Below, in pieces: positions 1-10,165 of a stretch of 64,000 bases of DNA. Within the stretch, counting starts at the first letter, position 1, and every line of letters begins with the position of its first letter. The translations under genes and the position numbers were made by a program. The stretch lies in the NCBI GenBank assembly GCA_008828725.1, contig MEHQ01002839.1, positions 59,141 to 123,140 of the forward strand, given 5' to 3'. The notes under the pieces were generated by a model, which was given only the letters and a program-made list of their open reading frames with translations, searched no databases and was not told the DNA's origin. The stretch comes from Saccharina japonica. Its lineage: Eukaryota; Sar; Phaeophyceae; Laminariales; Laminariaceae.

Positions 1-460
1 ACTAGTACTTCTTCTCCTTGTCTTTTATACTTTTGTACATCTACTGCTATTTCTCCGGACTTCTTCTGTATATCGTTTACCGTACTCTTCGACTCTGGGG
101 GCATATACAGTAGATGTTTCCTAAGAAATAATATCTCGCCCCCCTCTCCCCTGGTATCTTTATCCAGATGCTTTAGTCGAATTTCGTGTCTTTGATCACT
201 TCTATTATGTCACACAGGTATTCTTTGACTAGGAACCCTACTCCCCCCGCCCCCCTATTCTTCTTGTTCTGCCCCTTTCTCTTTTTCCCTATCCATGCGT
301 ACTCTCCAATTGTGCATCCTATTTCGCCCCCCTCTTTTTCTCACGACTCTTGAATTCCCACTATGTCTAAGTCGCGCTCACTTACTTGTTTGGCTATTTC
401 TATCCTCTTGCGCTCTTCCGTGTCTAATCCACATACGTTCCATGACCCTATTCTCAGCTT
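1..460 (-). pseudogene. Endonuclease (EEP) domain of a LINE-type retrotransposon, partial and broken
   Basis: Read leftward from about 457, the translation begins with the classic endonuclease/exonuclease/phosphatase opening LRIGSWNVCGL. It continues through an IVGIQES motif, an EYAWIGKKRKGQNKKNRG segment, GGVGFLVKEYL, and near the left edge YMPPESKST followed by GEIAVDVQKYKRQGEEVL. In this family the last segment immediately precedes the catalytic GDFN motif, which lies just outside the window. The enzyme nicks target DNA to prime reverse transcription. This copy is dead: TGA at 341-343 replaces a residue after IQES, TAA at 173-175 falls within the KFD-SIWIK segment, and a frameshift lies at about 100-120. 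The reverse transcriptase should follow to the left of the window. Confidence 0.85.
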
Positions 461-1005
461 CTTCTTCGTTTCACTGTTCGCTCGACTCTTGTCTTTCGTT
501 TTTCTCCTTCGTTGCTACTTCTGTGTTCTCTTCTTTGAGCTTTCTTACTGTTTTCGTTTCTGGTTTTGTCTTCTTGCTCTACGCCACTGTGTTTCTCTCC
601 CATTCCCTTTGGGCCAGTTACTGTTTCCTGCCTCCCCTTACCTCCGTCCAACCTAGGACTACATCTTAGATTCGCTATTCCATAAGCTATACATACCCTC
701 CACCCTAGTCTTCTAACCCATGCCGACACATGTTCTGTCTCTAATCTCTGCCACTCCATACTCGCTTTCGGTTTAAGCGTGACTCGAAAATGCTCTCCCT
801 CCCTTTCTACTTGTCCTAATGCAAAGCACTATAGTCCTACTTCGTCGCACTTCCTCTTGAACTCTATTCTCGTCATGTCGCTAAGAACTCCGAATACCAG
901 CACTACTAGTACTTTACCCTTCCAGTCTTTCTTACTCCACCTACCCTGCCTCACCGTTTTTCTCTGAATCTCTTCCGAGACTATCTCCAGCTTGTTTTTG
1001 TTCAT
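454..1005 (-). pseudogene. ORF1-like frame of a LINE-type retrotransposon, broken
   Basis: An open frame reads leftward from an ATG at 1003-1005 and ends at 454-456, about 183 codons, interrupted by one TAG at 829-831. An upstream in-frame stop makes the ATG the likely start. The N-terminal half is mixed hydrophobic and charged; the last 50 residues are strongly basic and lysine/arginine-rich, as in nucleic-acid-binding ORF1 products or linkers of non-LTR retrotransposons. I recognise no named domain. The role is inferred from position: its end overlaps, in another frame, the start of the endonuclease domain described next. The overlap suggests either a frameshift arrangement or simple decay. 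The cytosine/thymine richness of the plus strand here is just the complement of this purine-rich coding strand. Confidence 0.6.
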
Positions 1006-1865
1006 GTTTGTAGTGGGAAATCTTCAAGTTACTGGGACTTCCCAATCCTAGTAGTCGTTGAGGGTCTGGTGTCTTTCAATTGTTTTGCCGGCGCACCACA
1101 CTAAATAGTGTCTCCAACACGGGCTCGTAGCCTGGAGCCAAGTTCAACACCCATAACACGAGTACCCCACGTTTGTGTCAGGCGATCTGCATGGTAACCA
1201 TCCTGGTGTCCCACGACCGTATCTTCTATCTTCTTGCCCCGCTGCTGTACTGGTTACTTTCCTCCAGGGAGGTCATTTTTACCGTGCAAGGTTCAAGGAC
1301 GGCTTGCATAGCACAAATTCTTACTCACACATCGGGATGCCCCGTACGTCGCTTCCTCCATCGTATGTACGTTTCACCATGGGTAGCTACCCCACTAATG
1401 CTCCCGAGTAGACCTTCGCTGCCGAAAGCTTGGCCAACGATCCCCCTACACTTTGTACCGGCTTCTATCCTTCAAGATGTCAAGATATCTACGTACCGCT
1501 TGGTGCTCCGTCTCTTTGGTCGTGTGGTCGGTCAATGGCAAGGCGTTTGTTTCATGAGTTCAATAGGCCTGACTTAATGTCATGCATCATCCACCCCTCC
1601 CCTTCATTTGGCGTATGGTATGTGCACCAAGTTTCAGGGGTTTAGGACGATGTTGGACACCAGACTTCCACCGCCCAATGGAAATCGGTAATTTTTTCCG
1701 GGTATCTCACCACAAGACCCCAACCTTCATGCGAATTGAACATGCCGGGGTGACCTTGCTGTATCTATGTGCGTGCATGTAAGGTAGTCCTCCTTCATGT
1801 TAGGTTTTTTGTCTATGTTTCAAGGTTTTGCTGTTCTTACCTGGTACGATAAGGGAAAAGATATA
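1006..1865. other. No gene recognised; likely LINE 5' flank plus unassigned DNA
   Basis: The first 100 bases or so may be the retrotransposon's 5' untranslated region. Between 1175 and 1645 one plus-strand frame is open except for a TAG at 1409-1411, but the translation shows no motif I know, and overlapping frames are almost as open. I see no tRNA, rRNA or other structured RNA. Confidence 0.4.
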
Positions 1866-2240
1866 CATTAAGTGTGTGGTTTGGGTTTTGATATGTGGAA
1901 AAAAACTGGTTAGTTTAGTACTTTCATGTCTATGTCTGGTTTGTGTTTTGATATGAGAAAAAAAACTGGTTAGTTGAGTAGTTTCATGTCTATGTCTGGT
2001 TTGTGTTTTGATACGGGGAAAAAAAAAGTGGTTAGTTGAGTAAATTCATGTCGATTTCCGGTTTGTGTTTTGATATGAAAAAAAAAACTGGTTAATTTAG
2101 TAACTTCATGCCTATACCCGGTTTGTGTTTTGATATGAGGAAAAAAACTGGTTAGTTTAGTAATTTCATGTCTATGTCCGGTTTGTGTTTTGATATGAGG
2201 AAAAAAACTGGTTAGCTCAGTAAGTTCATGTCTATAGTCT
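1866..2240. repeat. 60-bp tandem repeat, about six copies
   Basis: Six head-to-tail units of about 60 bp each contain GGTTTGTGTTTTGATATG, an A-tract of 7-9 bases, ACTGGTTAGTTTAGTA and TTCATGTCTATGTC. Two further diverged units occur at about 2725-2845. Both blocks lie where the C-tail repeat normally has a short A-rich segment, just before its end sequence GTTT(T)ACAGCGTCGT. The array therefore looks like an internal expansion in one subfamily of that repeat rather than an independent satellite. Confidence 0.85.
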
Positions 2241-2296
2241 GGTGGCTTGTTTCACAGCGTCGTTGCCACTCGACGCCAACCCATAGTTGTCTAGTA

Positions 2297-2885
2297 GAGG
2301 GGGGGAGGGGGGGGGTGTACTCATGTTGTGCACGGCCGTAGTCATATGACTATAGACCCTCGCATCCCTACAATGCCGGGACGGGGCGCATTGGGTTTTC
2401 ACCAACCAGGCAGACATTGCTTGCACCAAGCGCGAAACGCCGTCAGGTATTGGGCGAGTCGCATGGAGGGTGAGCTGCATCCTGCTAAGAACCGCCTCTG
2501 AGGCGGACTTGCATATGGACGACAGCTTCAATGAGTTAATTTAATTTCTGGATGTGCGCACTTCCGGAGACCAGCAATGGGTTATTACTTATGTAACTGC
2601 CTCGCGGACGCTTACATATTAACACTAACGTTGATACGACCGATTCCCGCCTTGTGGCGGAAGCAAAGCGTTCTGCCACCCCGCACAAATGATCTACTCG
2701 ACGCGCAGCCTTTGGTGAGCCGCCAAAAACAAAAAAAAACTGGTTTAGTTTAGTTAATTCATGTCTATGTCGAGCTTTTGTATTTGATATGAGGCAAACA
2801 AAAACTGGTTAGCTTCAGTAGTTTCATGTCTAAAGTCTGGTGGCTTGTTTTACAGGCGTCGTTGCACTCGACGCCACCCATAGTT
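2297..2885 (-). mobile_element. C-tail repeat, near full length (copy 1)
   Basis: On the minus strand this copy ends in a C-tract, seen as a G-rich run at about 2299-2315. Shared landmarks follow: GTGTACTCATG, GGCCGTAGTCATATGAC, CCTCGCATCCCTACAATG, the segment around GTTTTCACCAACCAGGCAG, GCCTCTGAGGCGGACTTGC, the AATTTAATTTCTGG region, and finally GACGCCACCCATAG. Two 60-bp units are inserted near 2725-2845. The last 45 bp of another copy (2240-2290) adjoin its tail. Confidence 0.8.
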
Positions 2886-2989
2886 GTCTAGTAGAGGGGG
2901 ATGAGGGGGGGGGGTATTCATTTTTGACGGGGTATTCATTTGTTGATCACGCATCTGTTTCGAGATCGTTCAGAGGGAAGAAATGGCGG

Positions 2990-3110
2990 GGGGGCGGTGT
3001 ACTCATGTCATGCATGGCCGTAGTCGTATACCCATACACCCTGTCATCCCTGCAATACAATGGCGGGACGGAGCACGTTGGGTTTTCACCGACCAGGCAG
3101 ACATTGCTTG

Positions 3111-3114
<4 letters not shown>
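2990..3114 (-). mobile_element. C-tail repeat, 5'-truncated copy (copy 2)
   Basis: Only the tail-side 120 bp is present, from GGTGTACTCATGTCATGC to CATTGCTTGCACC. The truncation point abuts the 35-G tract that forms the tail of the next copy. A small internal change (AATACAATGG in place of TACAATG) distinguishes it from neighbours. Confidence 0.8.
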
Positions 3115-3150
<36 letters not shown>

Positions 3151-3662
3151 GTACTTCATTTTCATGCAGTGCCGTAGTCGTATGACCATATAGACCCAAG
3201 CATGGCCATAGACCCTCGCATCCCTACAATGCCGGGGCGGACCATGTCGGAATTTCACCGACCAGGCAGACATTACTAACACCAATCGCGAAGCGCCGAG
3301 AGGTGTTGGGCGAGTCGCATGAAGAGTGAGCTGCATCCTACTAAGAACCGCTTGTGAGGCGGACTTGCAAATGGATGACAGCTTCAATAAGCTAATTTGA
3401 TTTCTGGTGTGGCCACTTCCTGAGACAGCAATGGGAGCACTATGTAACTGCCTCGTGGGTGCCTTACCATGTACACACTACGTGATATGGTCATTCCCCT
3501 TGTGCGGAGCAAAGGTTCTCCACCCCGCACAAAAGATCTAACTCGATCGCCAGCCTTGGTGACCGCAAAAAAAAACAAAAAACGGCACCCTGGTGGTCTA
3601 GCTCACGCAGTGAGAGGCGTGGTTTACAGCGTGGTCGCCAACCGACGCCAACCCAGCCTATA
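3115..3662 (-). mobile_element. C-tail repeat, full length with 35-base homopolymer tail (copy 3)
   Basis: The copy carries an uninterrupted run of 35 G (35 C on its own strand) at 3115-3149. The whole unit follows, including the GGCACCCTGGTGGTCTAGCTC segment and the end CGACGCCAACCCAGCCTATA. Its far end is followed within 25 bp by another G-tract. A weakly conserved frame through the unit is broken in most copies, so I do not call a gene. Confidence 0.85.
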
Positions 3663-3778
3663 AATACATAACATAATTATAAGGGGGGGAGCAAACTCCT
3701 TTGTTGCTTGCCTTAGTCATTTGACCATTGACCACGCAGCTTTTTCGAGACGGGGGAGTAGGGAGGGGGGCGTACTCG

Positions 3779-4248
3779 TGTCTCTGGAAGTGGCCACTCC
3801 AGAAATCTACTCAATTAATTGGAGGCTGTCGTCCATATACAAGTCCGGCTCAGAAGCGGTTCTGGGTAGAACGAAGCTCACCCTTCATGCGGCTCGCCCA
3901 CCACTTCACGGCGATTCGCGCTTGGGGCAAGCAACGTCTTTGGCTTGGTCGGTGAACGCCCAACGTGCTTCGTCCCGGCATTGCAGGGATGCGAGGGTCT
4001 ATGGCCATACGATTACGGCCATGCGCGACATTAATGCACCCCCCCCCCAATGTCTGCCTGGTCGGTGAAAACCCAACGTGCCCCGTCCCGGCACTGTGGA
4101 GATGCGAGGGTCTATGGCCATCCGACTACGGCCATGCACGACATCAGTACATCCCCTAGAACCCAATGCGCTCCGTCCCGGCATTATTGGAATTCGAGAG
4201 TCTATGGTCATACGACTACGGCCGTGCACGACATCAGTACACCCCCCC
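3779..4248 (+). mobile_element. Three nested 5'-truncated C-tail repeats, head to tail (copies 4-6)
   Basis: The first segment (3779-4048) begins at CTCTGGAAGTGGCC and ends in ten C. The second (4049-4154) begins mid-unit at AATGTCTGCCTGG and ends in CATCAGTACATCCCC. The third (about 4157-4248) begins further in at GAACCCAATGCGC and ends in ACATCAGTACACCCCCCC. All three share the same end and differ in where they begin, so each looks like an insertion at the tail of the preceding copy. Confidence 0.85.
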
Positions 4249-4252
4249 GCCG

Positions 4253-4345
4253 TACCCCCCACCACCATCACCACGCCACGAAACATCATCACCACCATCC
4301 CTATCACCACTATCACTACCACCACCAGCCCTCTGCCCCCCCCCC
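4253..4345. repeat. CAC/CAT trinucleotide-rich microsatellite
   Basis: Degenerate CAC, CAT and ACC triplets run from about 4258 to 4330, ending in a nine-C tract. They follow directly on the C-tail of the preceding nested copy. Confidence 0.8.
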
Positions 4346-4364
4346 CGCCCACTTCCTTCGTTAT

Positions 4365-4514
4365 ACTTCCAAGCATGGCGCAAAAACGTAATTGGCGCCC
4401 AAAATAAAAGAAGTGTTTCTATTGGGAGTAGGAACGGTGCTCCGTCTCGAAAGGGATGCGTGGTCAACGGTCAAATGAAGTAAGGCAAGCAATAAATGAG
4501 TACGCCCCCCCCCC
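4365..4514. repeat. Accessory module linked to C-tail repeats
   Basis: The segment contains GGAACGGTGCTCCGTCTCGA and ATGCGTGGTCAACGGTCAAATG and ends in ten C. Related sequence occurs at 4770-4860. In the opposite orientation it occurs at about 2925-2965, 3690-3770 and 48185-48250. Each lies beside a C-tail repeat, usually with a C- or G-tract at the junction. It may be a distal part of the same element or a second C-tailed family. Confidence 0.6.
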
Positions 4515-4757
4515 AAATTAAATAAAATCATTGGAGGCTGTCGTCCATATGCAAGTCCGCCTCGCAGGCGGTTCTTAGAAGGATGCAGCCCACCCTACAT
4601 GCGACTCGCCCAATAACTGACGGCACTTCGCGCTTGGTGCAAGCAATGTCTGCCTGGTCGGTGAAAACCCAACGTGCTCCGTCCCGGCATTGTAGGGATG
4701 CGAAGGTCTATGGCCATACGACTACGGCCGTGCACGACATGGGTATCCCCCTCTCTC
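4515..4757 (+). mobile_element. C-tail repeat, 5'-truncated (copy 7)
   Basis: It starts right after a ten-C tract (4505-4514) with AAATTAAATAAAATCATTGG. It runs through GCCTCGCAGGCGGTTC and GGCATTGTAGGGATGCG to GCACGACATGGGTATCCCCC. The tail is short here. Confidence 0.8.
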
Positions 4758-5400
4758 CTTTGTGATACTTCGAAGTATATGGCAAAAGCGTGATGAGCGC
4801 CCAAAATGTTAGAGGTGTTTCTAGTAGGAGTAGGAACGGTGCTCCGTCCCGAAAGGGATTATTTGACTTAGAATTAGTGTAGATATACATTTGACTTACT
4901 ATTAGTATAGGTAGCTTATCAAGTGAGGAGGCTCAGACAAATCATGGCGTACACCCCTACCGTCGCACATATATAGCTACCGTAATCCTACAGTTAGTGA
5001 CTAGCCGTAACTCCTACGAAGTTCGTATGAGTGTGTATCTGTGGTATGTGGTGGATACTATTATGATCCCATTTTCCACCTGACAATGTACAGCGCTTCA
5101 CCCGATCATACATACCATCCGTAACAAAAAAAGGATGGATGGAGAGCGGGTTGATTAATTTTGCAACAGAGATACACGATACACCATGCATGAGGAAATA
5201 TAAAAACCCGTAATTACGCGTGATCGAAGTATCACACCCAGTTACGTCCGAGGCAAATATGAGTTTCGGCGAAATCCTCGAAGTCTCACATTTTTATTTT
5301 TATTTTATAAATACATACTTAAAAAAAGTAACTGCAATGGAATCCAACGAACACGTGGTAGGTGCTATCAATCAGATCTCAGATGCTTGACAAAATATAA
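4758..5400. other. No gene recognised
   Basis: The first 100 bp is a diverged copy of the accessory module noted at 4365-4514. The rest is unique, AT-rich toward 5270-5330, with no convincing open frame or RNA. Confidence 0.5.
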
Positions 5401-5810
5401 TACTACAGTATTATTTCACGCTGCCAACGATCATTCAATGTAACTATTGGATTGGATGAGGCCTCCTGCCCACCTCGCCCGGGATAAATTCCGCGCTGAG
5501 TGCGCTCTCAGCGCGGTGCCCATCCCTGGGATTGAAATGACCGAGCAGAAAAATACTACTAAGCCTGTTGGGTGGGTGGGAAGGTCTGTATTTTCCCTAT
5601 GCCTATTATCCTCATCTCGCCGGAGAATTAGGCTTGGACGAAGTGATCGTCTCCGGCATACAGTCTCTGAGTAATTTGGACCAAATCTGGTTTCATATTT
5701 TGGTGCCAAAACTGGACTCAGCTGATTGGGTAGCGATTTTACTACAGTATTATTTTACGCTGCCAACGATCATTCAATGTAAGTATTGGATTGGATGAGG
5801 CCTCCTGCCC
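5401..5810. repeat. 71-bp direct repeats flanking a 268-bp segment
   Basis: The sequence at 5401-5471, beginning TACTACAGTATTATTTCACG and ending GAGGCCTCCTGCCC, recurs at 5740-5810 with two differences. The two copies are 339 bp apart, start to start. This could be a miniature terminal-direct-repeat element or a tandem duplication with a partial second unit. No primer-binding site or polypurine tract is clear. Confidence 0.75.
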
Positions 5811-6750
5811 CGGTCGGTGGTCCTACCCATACTTCCTTGCGTTTCTTAGTTCGTCCTCGGCCACCTTTCCGGGGTTGCGTTGTCTCACCCACACTTGCTT
5901 CGTACTTATGTGCTAGTATACGTTAGGCGTACTTCGGCGTGCCCGCGGATAAAGCAGACGCAACCGCTGCAGACGGTGACGGCTCGCCGCGGACGCTTAG
6001 TCATGGTCCTGTTTCGTCCTTCCCGGTTTGAACATTGTACAAGTGGTCCACCGGGTGTAGAAATTCACTACTTCCTCTGTCTTCCACCTACCGCTCTTCG
6101 TGATCTCGCCAACGGTCGTATCCGCCAACGACTTTCTCCCTAAGCCTCCTAGGTTGAAGGGGTGCCGGGTGGTCGGGCATTCGTAGCGCTCGCCGGTGCC
6201 CCGACCACGCCGCCTCGTTGTCCTCGTCGGCCAGTGCTTACCCTTGCGGCTGGGCGTCAGGATGTCGCCTATAGAGAGTAAGCAACCCGTGATACCGCGC
6301 ATACGTGTGTATGCTCGCTGCAGTTGATGCGTCGCCCCACTTCATCACACACCCGAGTGTGGTGAACACGAACTTCCCGGCGTCAAGAGGAGTCGTCCCG
6401 GTTTATGCGGGTATTCTCACAACATGCCCGCAGATATCGGCGATATATATTTTAAATATGTACATACTTGGTATATATTATTGTTTTCTTTCTTTAGACG
6501 CTAACCCCTGAAGTGTCGTGAAATTCGACGCCAGTAAGGCCAATATTATCCTATCCATCCGTGTGAGTATACAACACGCCTGGCCCGCATTGTTCCCTAT
6601 ACATTGCCCCGGGATCCCATACTGGGACACATCTATGCCTATTCCACCAAGTGACAATACGTCGGCATGTACCAGTGCGGTGAAAACCAACAATTCTCCC
6701 ACTCAGATCAGTATAGTAAGGCATACCTGGTATTACTTACGTTTGGACAA
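5811..6750. other. No gene recognised
   Basis: This stretch is GC-balanced with short overlapping open frames on both strands (for example the complement of 5997-6302) and no recognisable motif or splice pattern. I see no RNA gene. Confidence 0.4.
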
Positions 6751-6754
6751 GCTA

Positions 6755-6947
6755 CGAAAGCTGCCTCCCTCGGCAGCATAAACATTACCAGGTAGGGAAT
6801 AGTCGTTGCTGAATTAGCTGCCTCCCTCGGCAGCATAGGCATTACCAGGTAGGGGATAGTCGTTGCTGAATTAGCTGCCTCTCTTGGCCGCATGAACATT
6901 ACCAGGTAGGGAACACTCGTTGCTGAATTAGACGCTACTGCCGGCAT
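6755..6947 (-). repeat. 66-bp minisatellite, three units, open in one frame
   Basis: Three units share GCTGCCTCYCTYGGC, ATTACCAGGTAGGG and TCGTTGCTGAATTAG. On the minus strand a frame stays open through all units and would encode a 22-residue repeat containing NSATTIPYLVM and PREAA. The 66-bp period preserves the frame, but the translation has no known domain, so coding is unproven. Confidence 0.75.
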
Positions 6948-6949
6948 TG

Positions 6950-9094
6950 TTCAAACCACTAGCGATGCCATTTTGCTGGTGCTGCGAAATCGACGCTATT
7001 CAAGGTGCTTAAGGTTTTTGTACTGCCAATACGTGCTTGCTGTTGTAACGGCTGTACTGGTACTGGGTTGCTGCTCGTGCGTAGTTGTTGAAGAGCACGG
7101 ACCGTGCTACCGGTGTTATTTATTTATTAATTTAGTAGTTATTTTAATTAATGAATGAATTAGTTAATTTATTTTTCCCGCGCTGATAAATGCTGACCAG
7201 GTACCTCCCGTGCGCTTGTCGGGCTTGAAAAATATTACACAGCGTCTTGGTGTATTTTAAATATTTACTAGCGGTAAGATCACGGCCCCGCCCGTGGCGC
7301 TAGCCGAGCGTTGCCTAGAGTATTATGTAAGGGCCGGGGATGATAGTACTCGTTATATATTTTCGGTTCTCCTGAACCTAAACCTAAACCGAGGGAACGA
7401 CAGTGTCTACAGCAACCAAATAGCCGCGGTGTACAGTGTCATGGGGAAGTCACGGGGGGGGCGTCGTATACACGCACGGTAAAACGAGCATATCGTAACC
7501 TGTGATTTAATGTTTCGGGGGTCCAGCCATGATGTGGGTATTTCTATACGTACCCGCTGACATATTCTGGGCTGTGATTGCAGGTGCGCGTTGCTGGCTT
7601 TGAGATACCAAACATACCTACAGTGAGTCTTGCTGATGGTGATGGTGATGCTGATGCTGACGCTGTGACTGCTGCGCTGCTGATGCTGATGCTGATGCTG
7701 ACGCTGTGACTGCTGCGCTGCTTGTATTGAGGTCGCAGAAGTCCTTTACTTTTGTAACCGTTGCTGAAGCGGCAGCTGGTTCTCTGCTGCTGCATGTCGC
7801 TTATAATTATAGATGCTGCGACATATGGGTACGAAATATTACTGTAGGCATCCAACTTCAAGCGTACAGTGTGATGCCACACACGTACATCGCAGTGAGC
7901 ACACCCACGTGATGCATGGTTTGCTGCTGTGGCTATTAGCCGCTGCTGCTGCGGCTGAAGCGAGACCATGATATAGCGAAATAAGCAACAGCCTGTAAAA
8001 TAAACAAGACATATATATATAATAATATCAAGAACCAATATGCTACACCTGCGTCGCACTTATTATATAGGCGTAGAAAAAGAGGAAACCTCATGCGTGC
8101 TTCGAAACTCGGAGCGAAACCCGGTATGCCTATGCCAGATGTCAATATGCACGCGCGCTTAGTCGCGTGTCCTATACCTCCGTTCAGGCACAGACGTTTC
8201 ACTTCCAAAGCGCAGCCGTATCATTGCATCATTACATTCACCCTCATAGACATAACCCGGTTTAGCTAGCAACCTAACCCGCGAGCAGTGCGATCATGTA
8301 CCTCCCTGGAAGGACGTGCGGCGGTTCAATGTGACCATGCTGCGTGCGCGTCGTATATGTCTCAAGTGGCGCTTCATAAATATCCCTTCGCTCAGCAATT
8401 CGGGCAGGGTCATGTGGACGATCTGTAATAGTCAAATCAAAATATAATATATACACCAGGTACAGTATATATGATGTATCCGATACCTCTTCCTAACCAA
8501 AAGGGCATGCTTGAGAGCTTTCTGCTTGCTTGCTGGTGCAGGCTTCTGTTGTGAGAGAGCCGCGACACAGTTTACGTTTCTTCTGATGCCGCTGCTTAAA
8601 TACTACTTTTGTGGATGCTACTGATACCCGTGCAATTACTGCTGATGATGCTGAAGCAACTACTGCTGAGGCTAGCGGGATGAACATGTACATAATACGG
8701 TTTAGTATTTAAAGTACATATTTTATCGTCATCCACAACACGGAAATGGTCATCGAGCTCTTCATACAACAAAATGTGGAAGCTGCTTTTCCACTGCTGG
8801 TGTTGGTGCTGATGCCCTGGTGCTGCTGATATCGCGGATCATGCTTCTACCGCCACGCATAATATATGTGTATCGGGCCTGATAAGGCGCTTCGAACTGC
8901 AGTACAACAGTTACAGTAACACCTGGCATCCCCATATCCAGGCATATTATAAGAACGATAGTAGAATAAGTATATAAACAAAGCCCCATGCTTGCGTCAA
9001 GGATGGTGGAGAGGGGTGGGGAGGGGAACTGAGGGGCAAGACAGTGTCAGCCCCGCAGTATCCGGCTACGGCCCAAACGGCCATGGCGCGGCAA
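6950..9094. repeat. Triplet-rich, gene-free DNA with GCT/GAT clusters
   Basis: Clusters of GCT, GAT and CTG triplets occur at 7625-7725 (with one 39-base block, GCTGATGCTGAC through GACTGCTGCGCTGC, repeated) and more loosely at 8510-8680 and 8775-8830. The minus-strand frame at 7544-8059 owes its openness to this pattern (alternating Ser with Ile, Val and Ala). Nothing else is recognisable. Confidence 0.5.
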
Positions 9095-10165
9095 TTCGGG
9101 CGGGATCCAGCGCTTCCCGCTACATTGTTTTTCCTTAGCCCTGCGGCGCGAAACATGCGGCCGGGACGTTTGCGCTTCCCATCTTAATTCAATAATTGAT
9201 CAATTTATTTATTATTAGCGGTTTATCGACTCCGACTGTGCGTCGTCACATACCCTTACTTCTGCCGCACGGCAATCTCATATCTCGGTGTGACAAACGC
9301 TACCCCGACCTCTCTGCCCGGTCTTTTGCTCACGGTCGCGTTCACTGGGTTTTCTAATATGTACTGAACCTCGCGGGTAAGCTAAGCGCCCACTCTGGCG
9401 AGGTCAGCGATACCTACTGTAGTATCACCCTACAAAATCGCAACAAACAGAAACCACACATCACACTAAATATCTTGACTTGATATTAATACATGGTACG
9501 AACTTGTCATGTAATATATCCAGCTCACGTGGTTCCCACCCCGCAAGCTCACGCTCAAATGCCTGGTATATTACTATGCTCGGGCTCGTGGCTGAGGCGC
9601 GGGCGCCGTTAACGCGACTGTCGGCGTTGGATGGTTAACCGTGGAGCTAAACTGCGTGGACCAGCTCTCTGCTTGTGTGCGTCGTATTATATCGTTGCTA
9701 TAATATTTGGCCCCACGAAATATACATCTCTTGCATCGTGAATGTGCAACGCCCCGGTTCACACAGGTAGCACACTTCTGGCTCGCAGCCGTTACCCTTG
9801 CCCCGGTAGGAGTCCCCACCACGTACAACGTGCTGGCGGCTCGCAAGCGGCGTTTTCCTCGCCACTGCTTCTCTCAAATCACTAGCCGCGATTTTTGCGT
9901 ATTGCACGCTGTGCGTCCGTCCTCGTAGTCGCTTGACTCTACCACTTTTATTTGAAGTGGACGTGTGCCGGGGCCTACATGCCCTACGGCAAATGCGCGG
10001 TGCTGCTTGCCTGCTGATCTGCGCGTGCGAACCACGTACATACCCGTACAGCCCGGTGTCTGGCTGTGCTGCAGCCGCAACCGCCGTGGGTGGTAATTTC
10101 CCCTACGGCGGACTCCCGTACTGCCAGCTTCTACGAACGAGCCAAAATTGCTCTTATTTGGTTTT
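9095..10165 (+). repeat. Diverged segmental duplication, copy A
   Basis: This segment matches 11350-12300 throughout. Shared landmarks include CCATCTTAATTCAATAATTG, TATTATTAGCGGTT, GGCGAGGTCAGCGATACCTA, CGTAGTCGCTTGACTCTACC, GACGTGTGCCGGGGCC and GCGTGCGAACCACGTACA. By eye, identity is around 80 per cent with several indels. No coding frame is preserved between the copies, which argues against a duplicated gene. Confidence 0.8.

Noticed and set aside
2232..3387. Conserved frame containing KLSSICKSASEAVLSRMQL in many C-tail repeat copies
   Set aside because: The frame is shared because the copies are similar DNA. It is broken by stops and indels in most copies and has no start or domain, so I do not call a protein.
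3460..3640. tRNA-derived SINE head with A and B boxes in the C-tail repeat
   Set aside because: Segments resembling a B box (GGTTCTCCACCCC) and an A box (TAGCTCACGCAGTGAG) occur, but in the wrong order on that strand and without a cloverleaf fold.
7374..7395. Plant-type telomere repeat (CCTAAA)
   Set aside because: Only two imperfect units, within background expectation.
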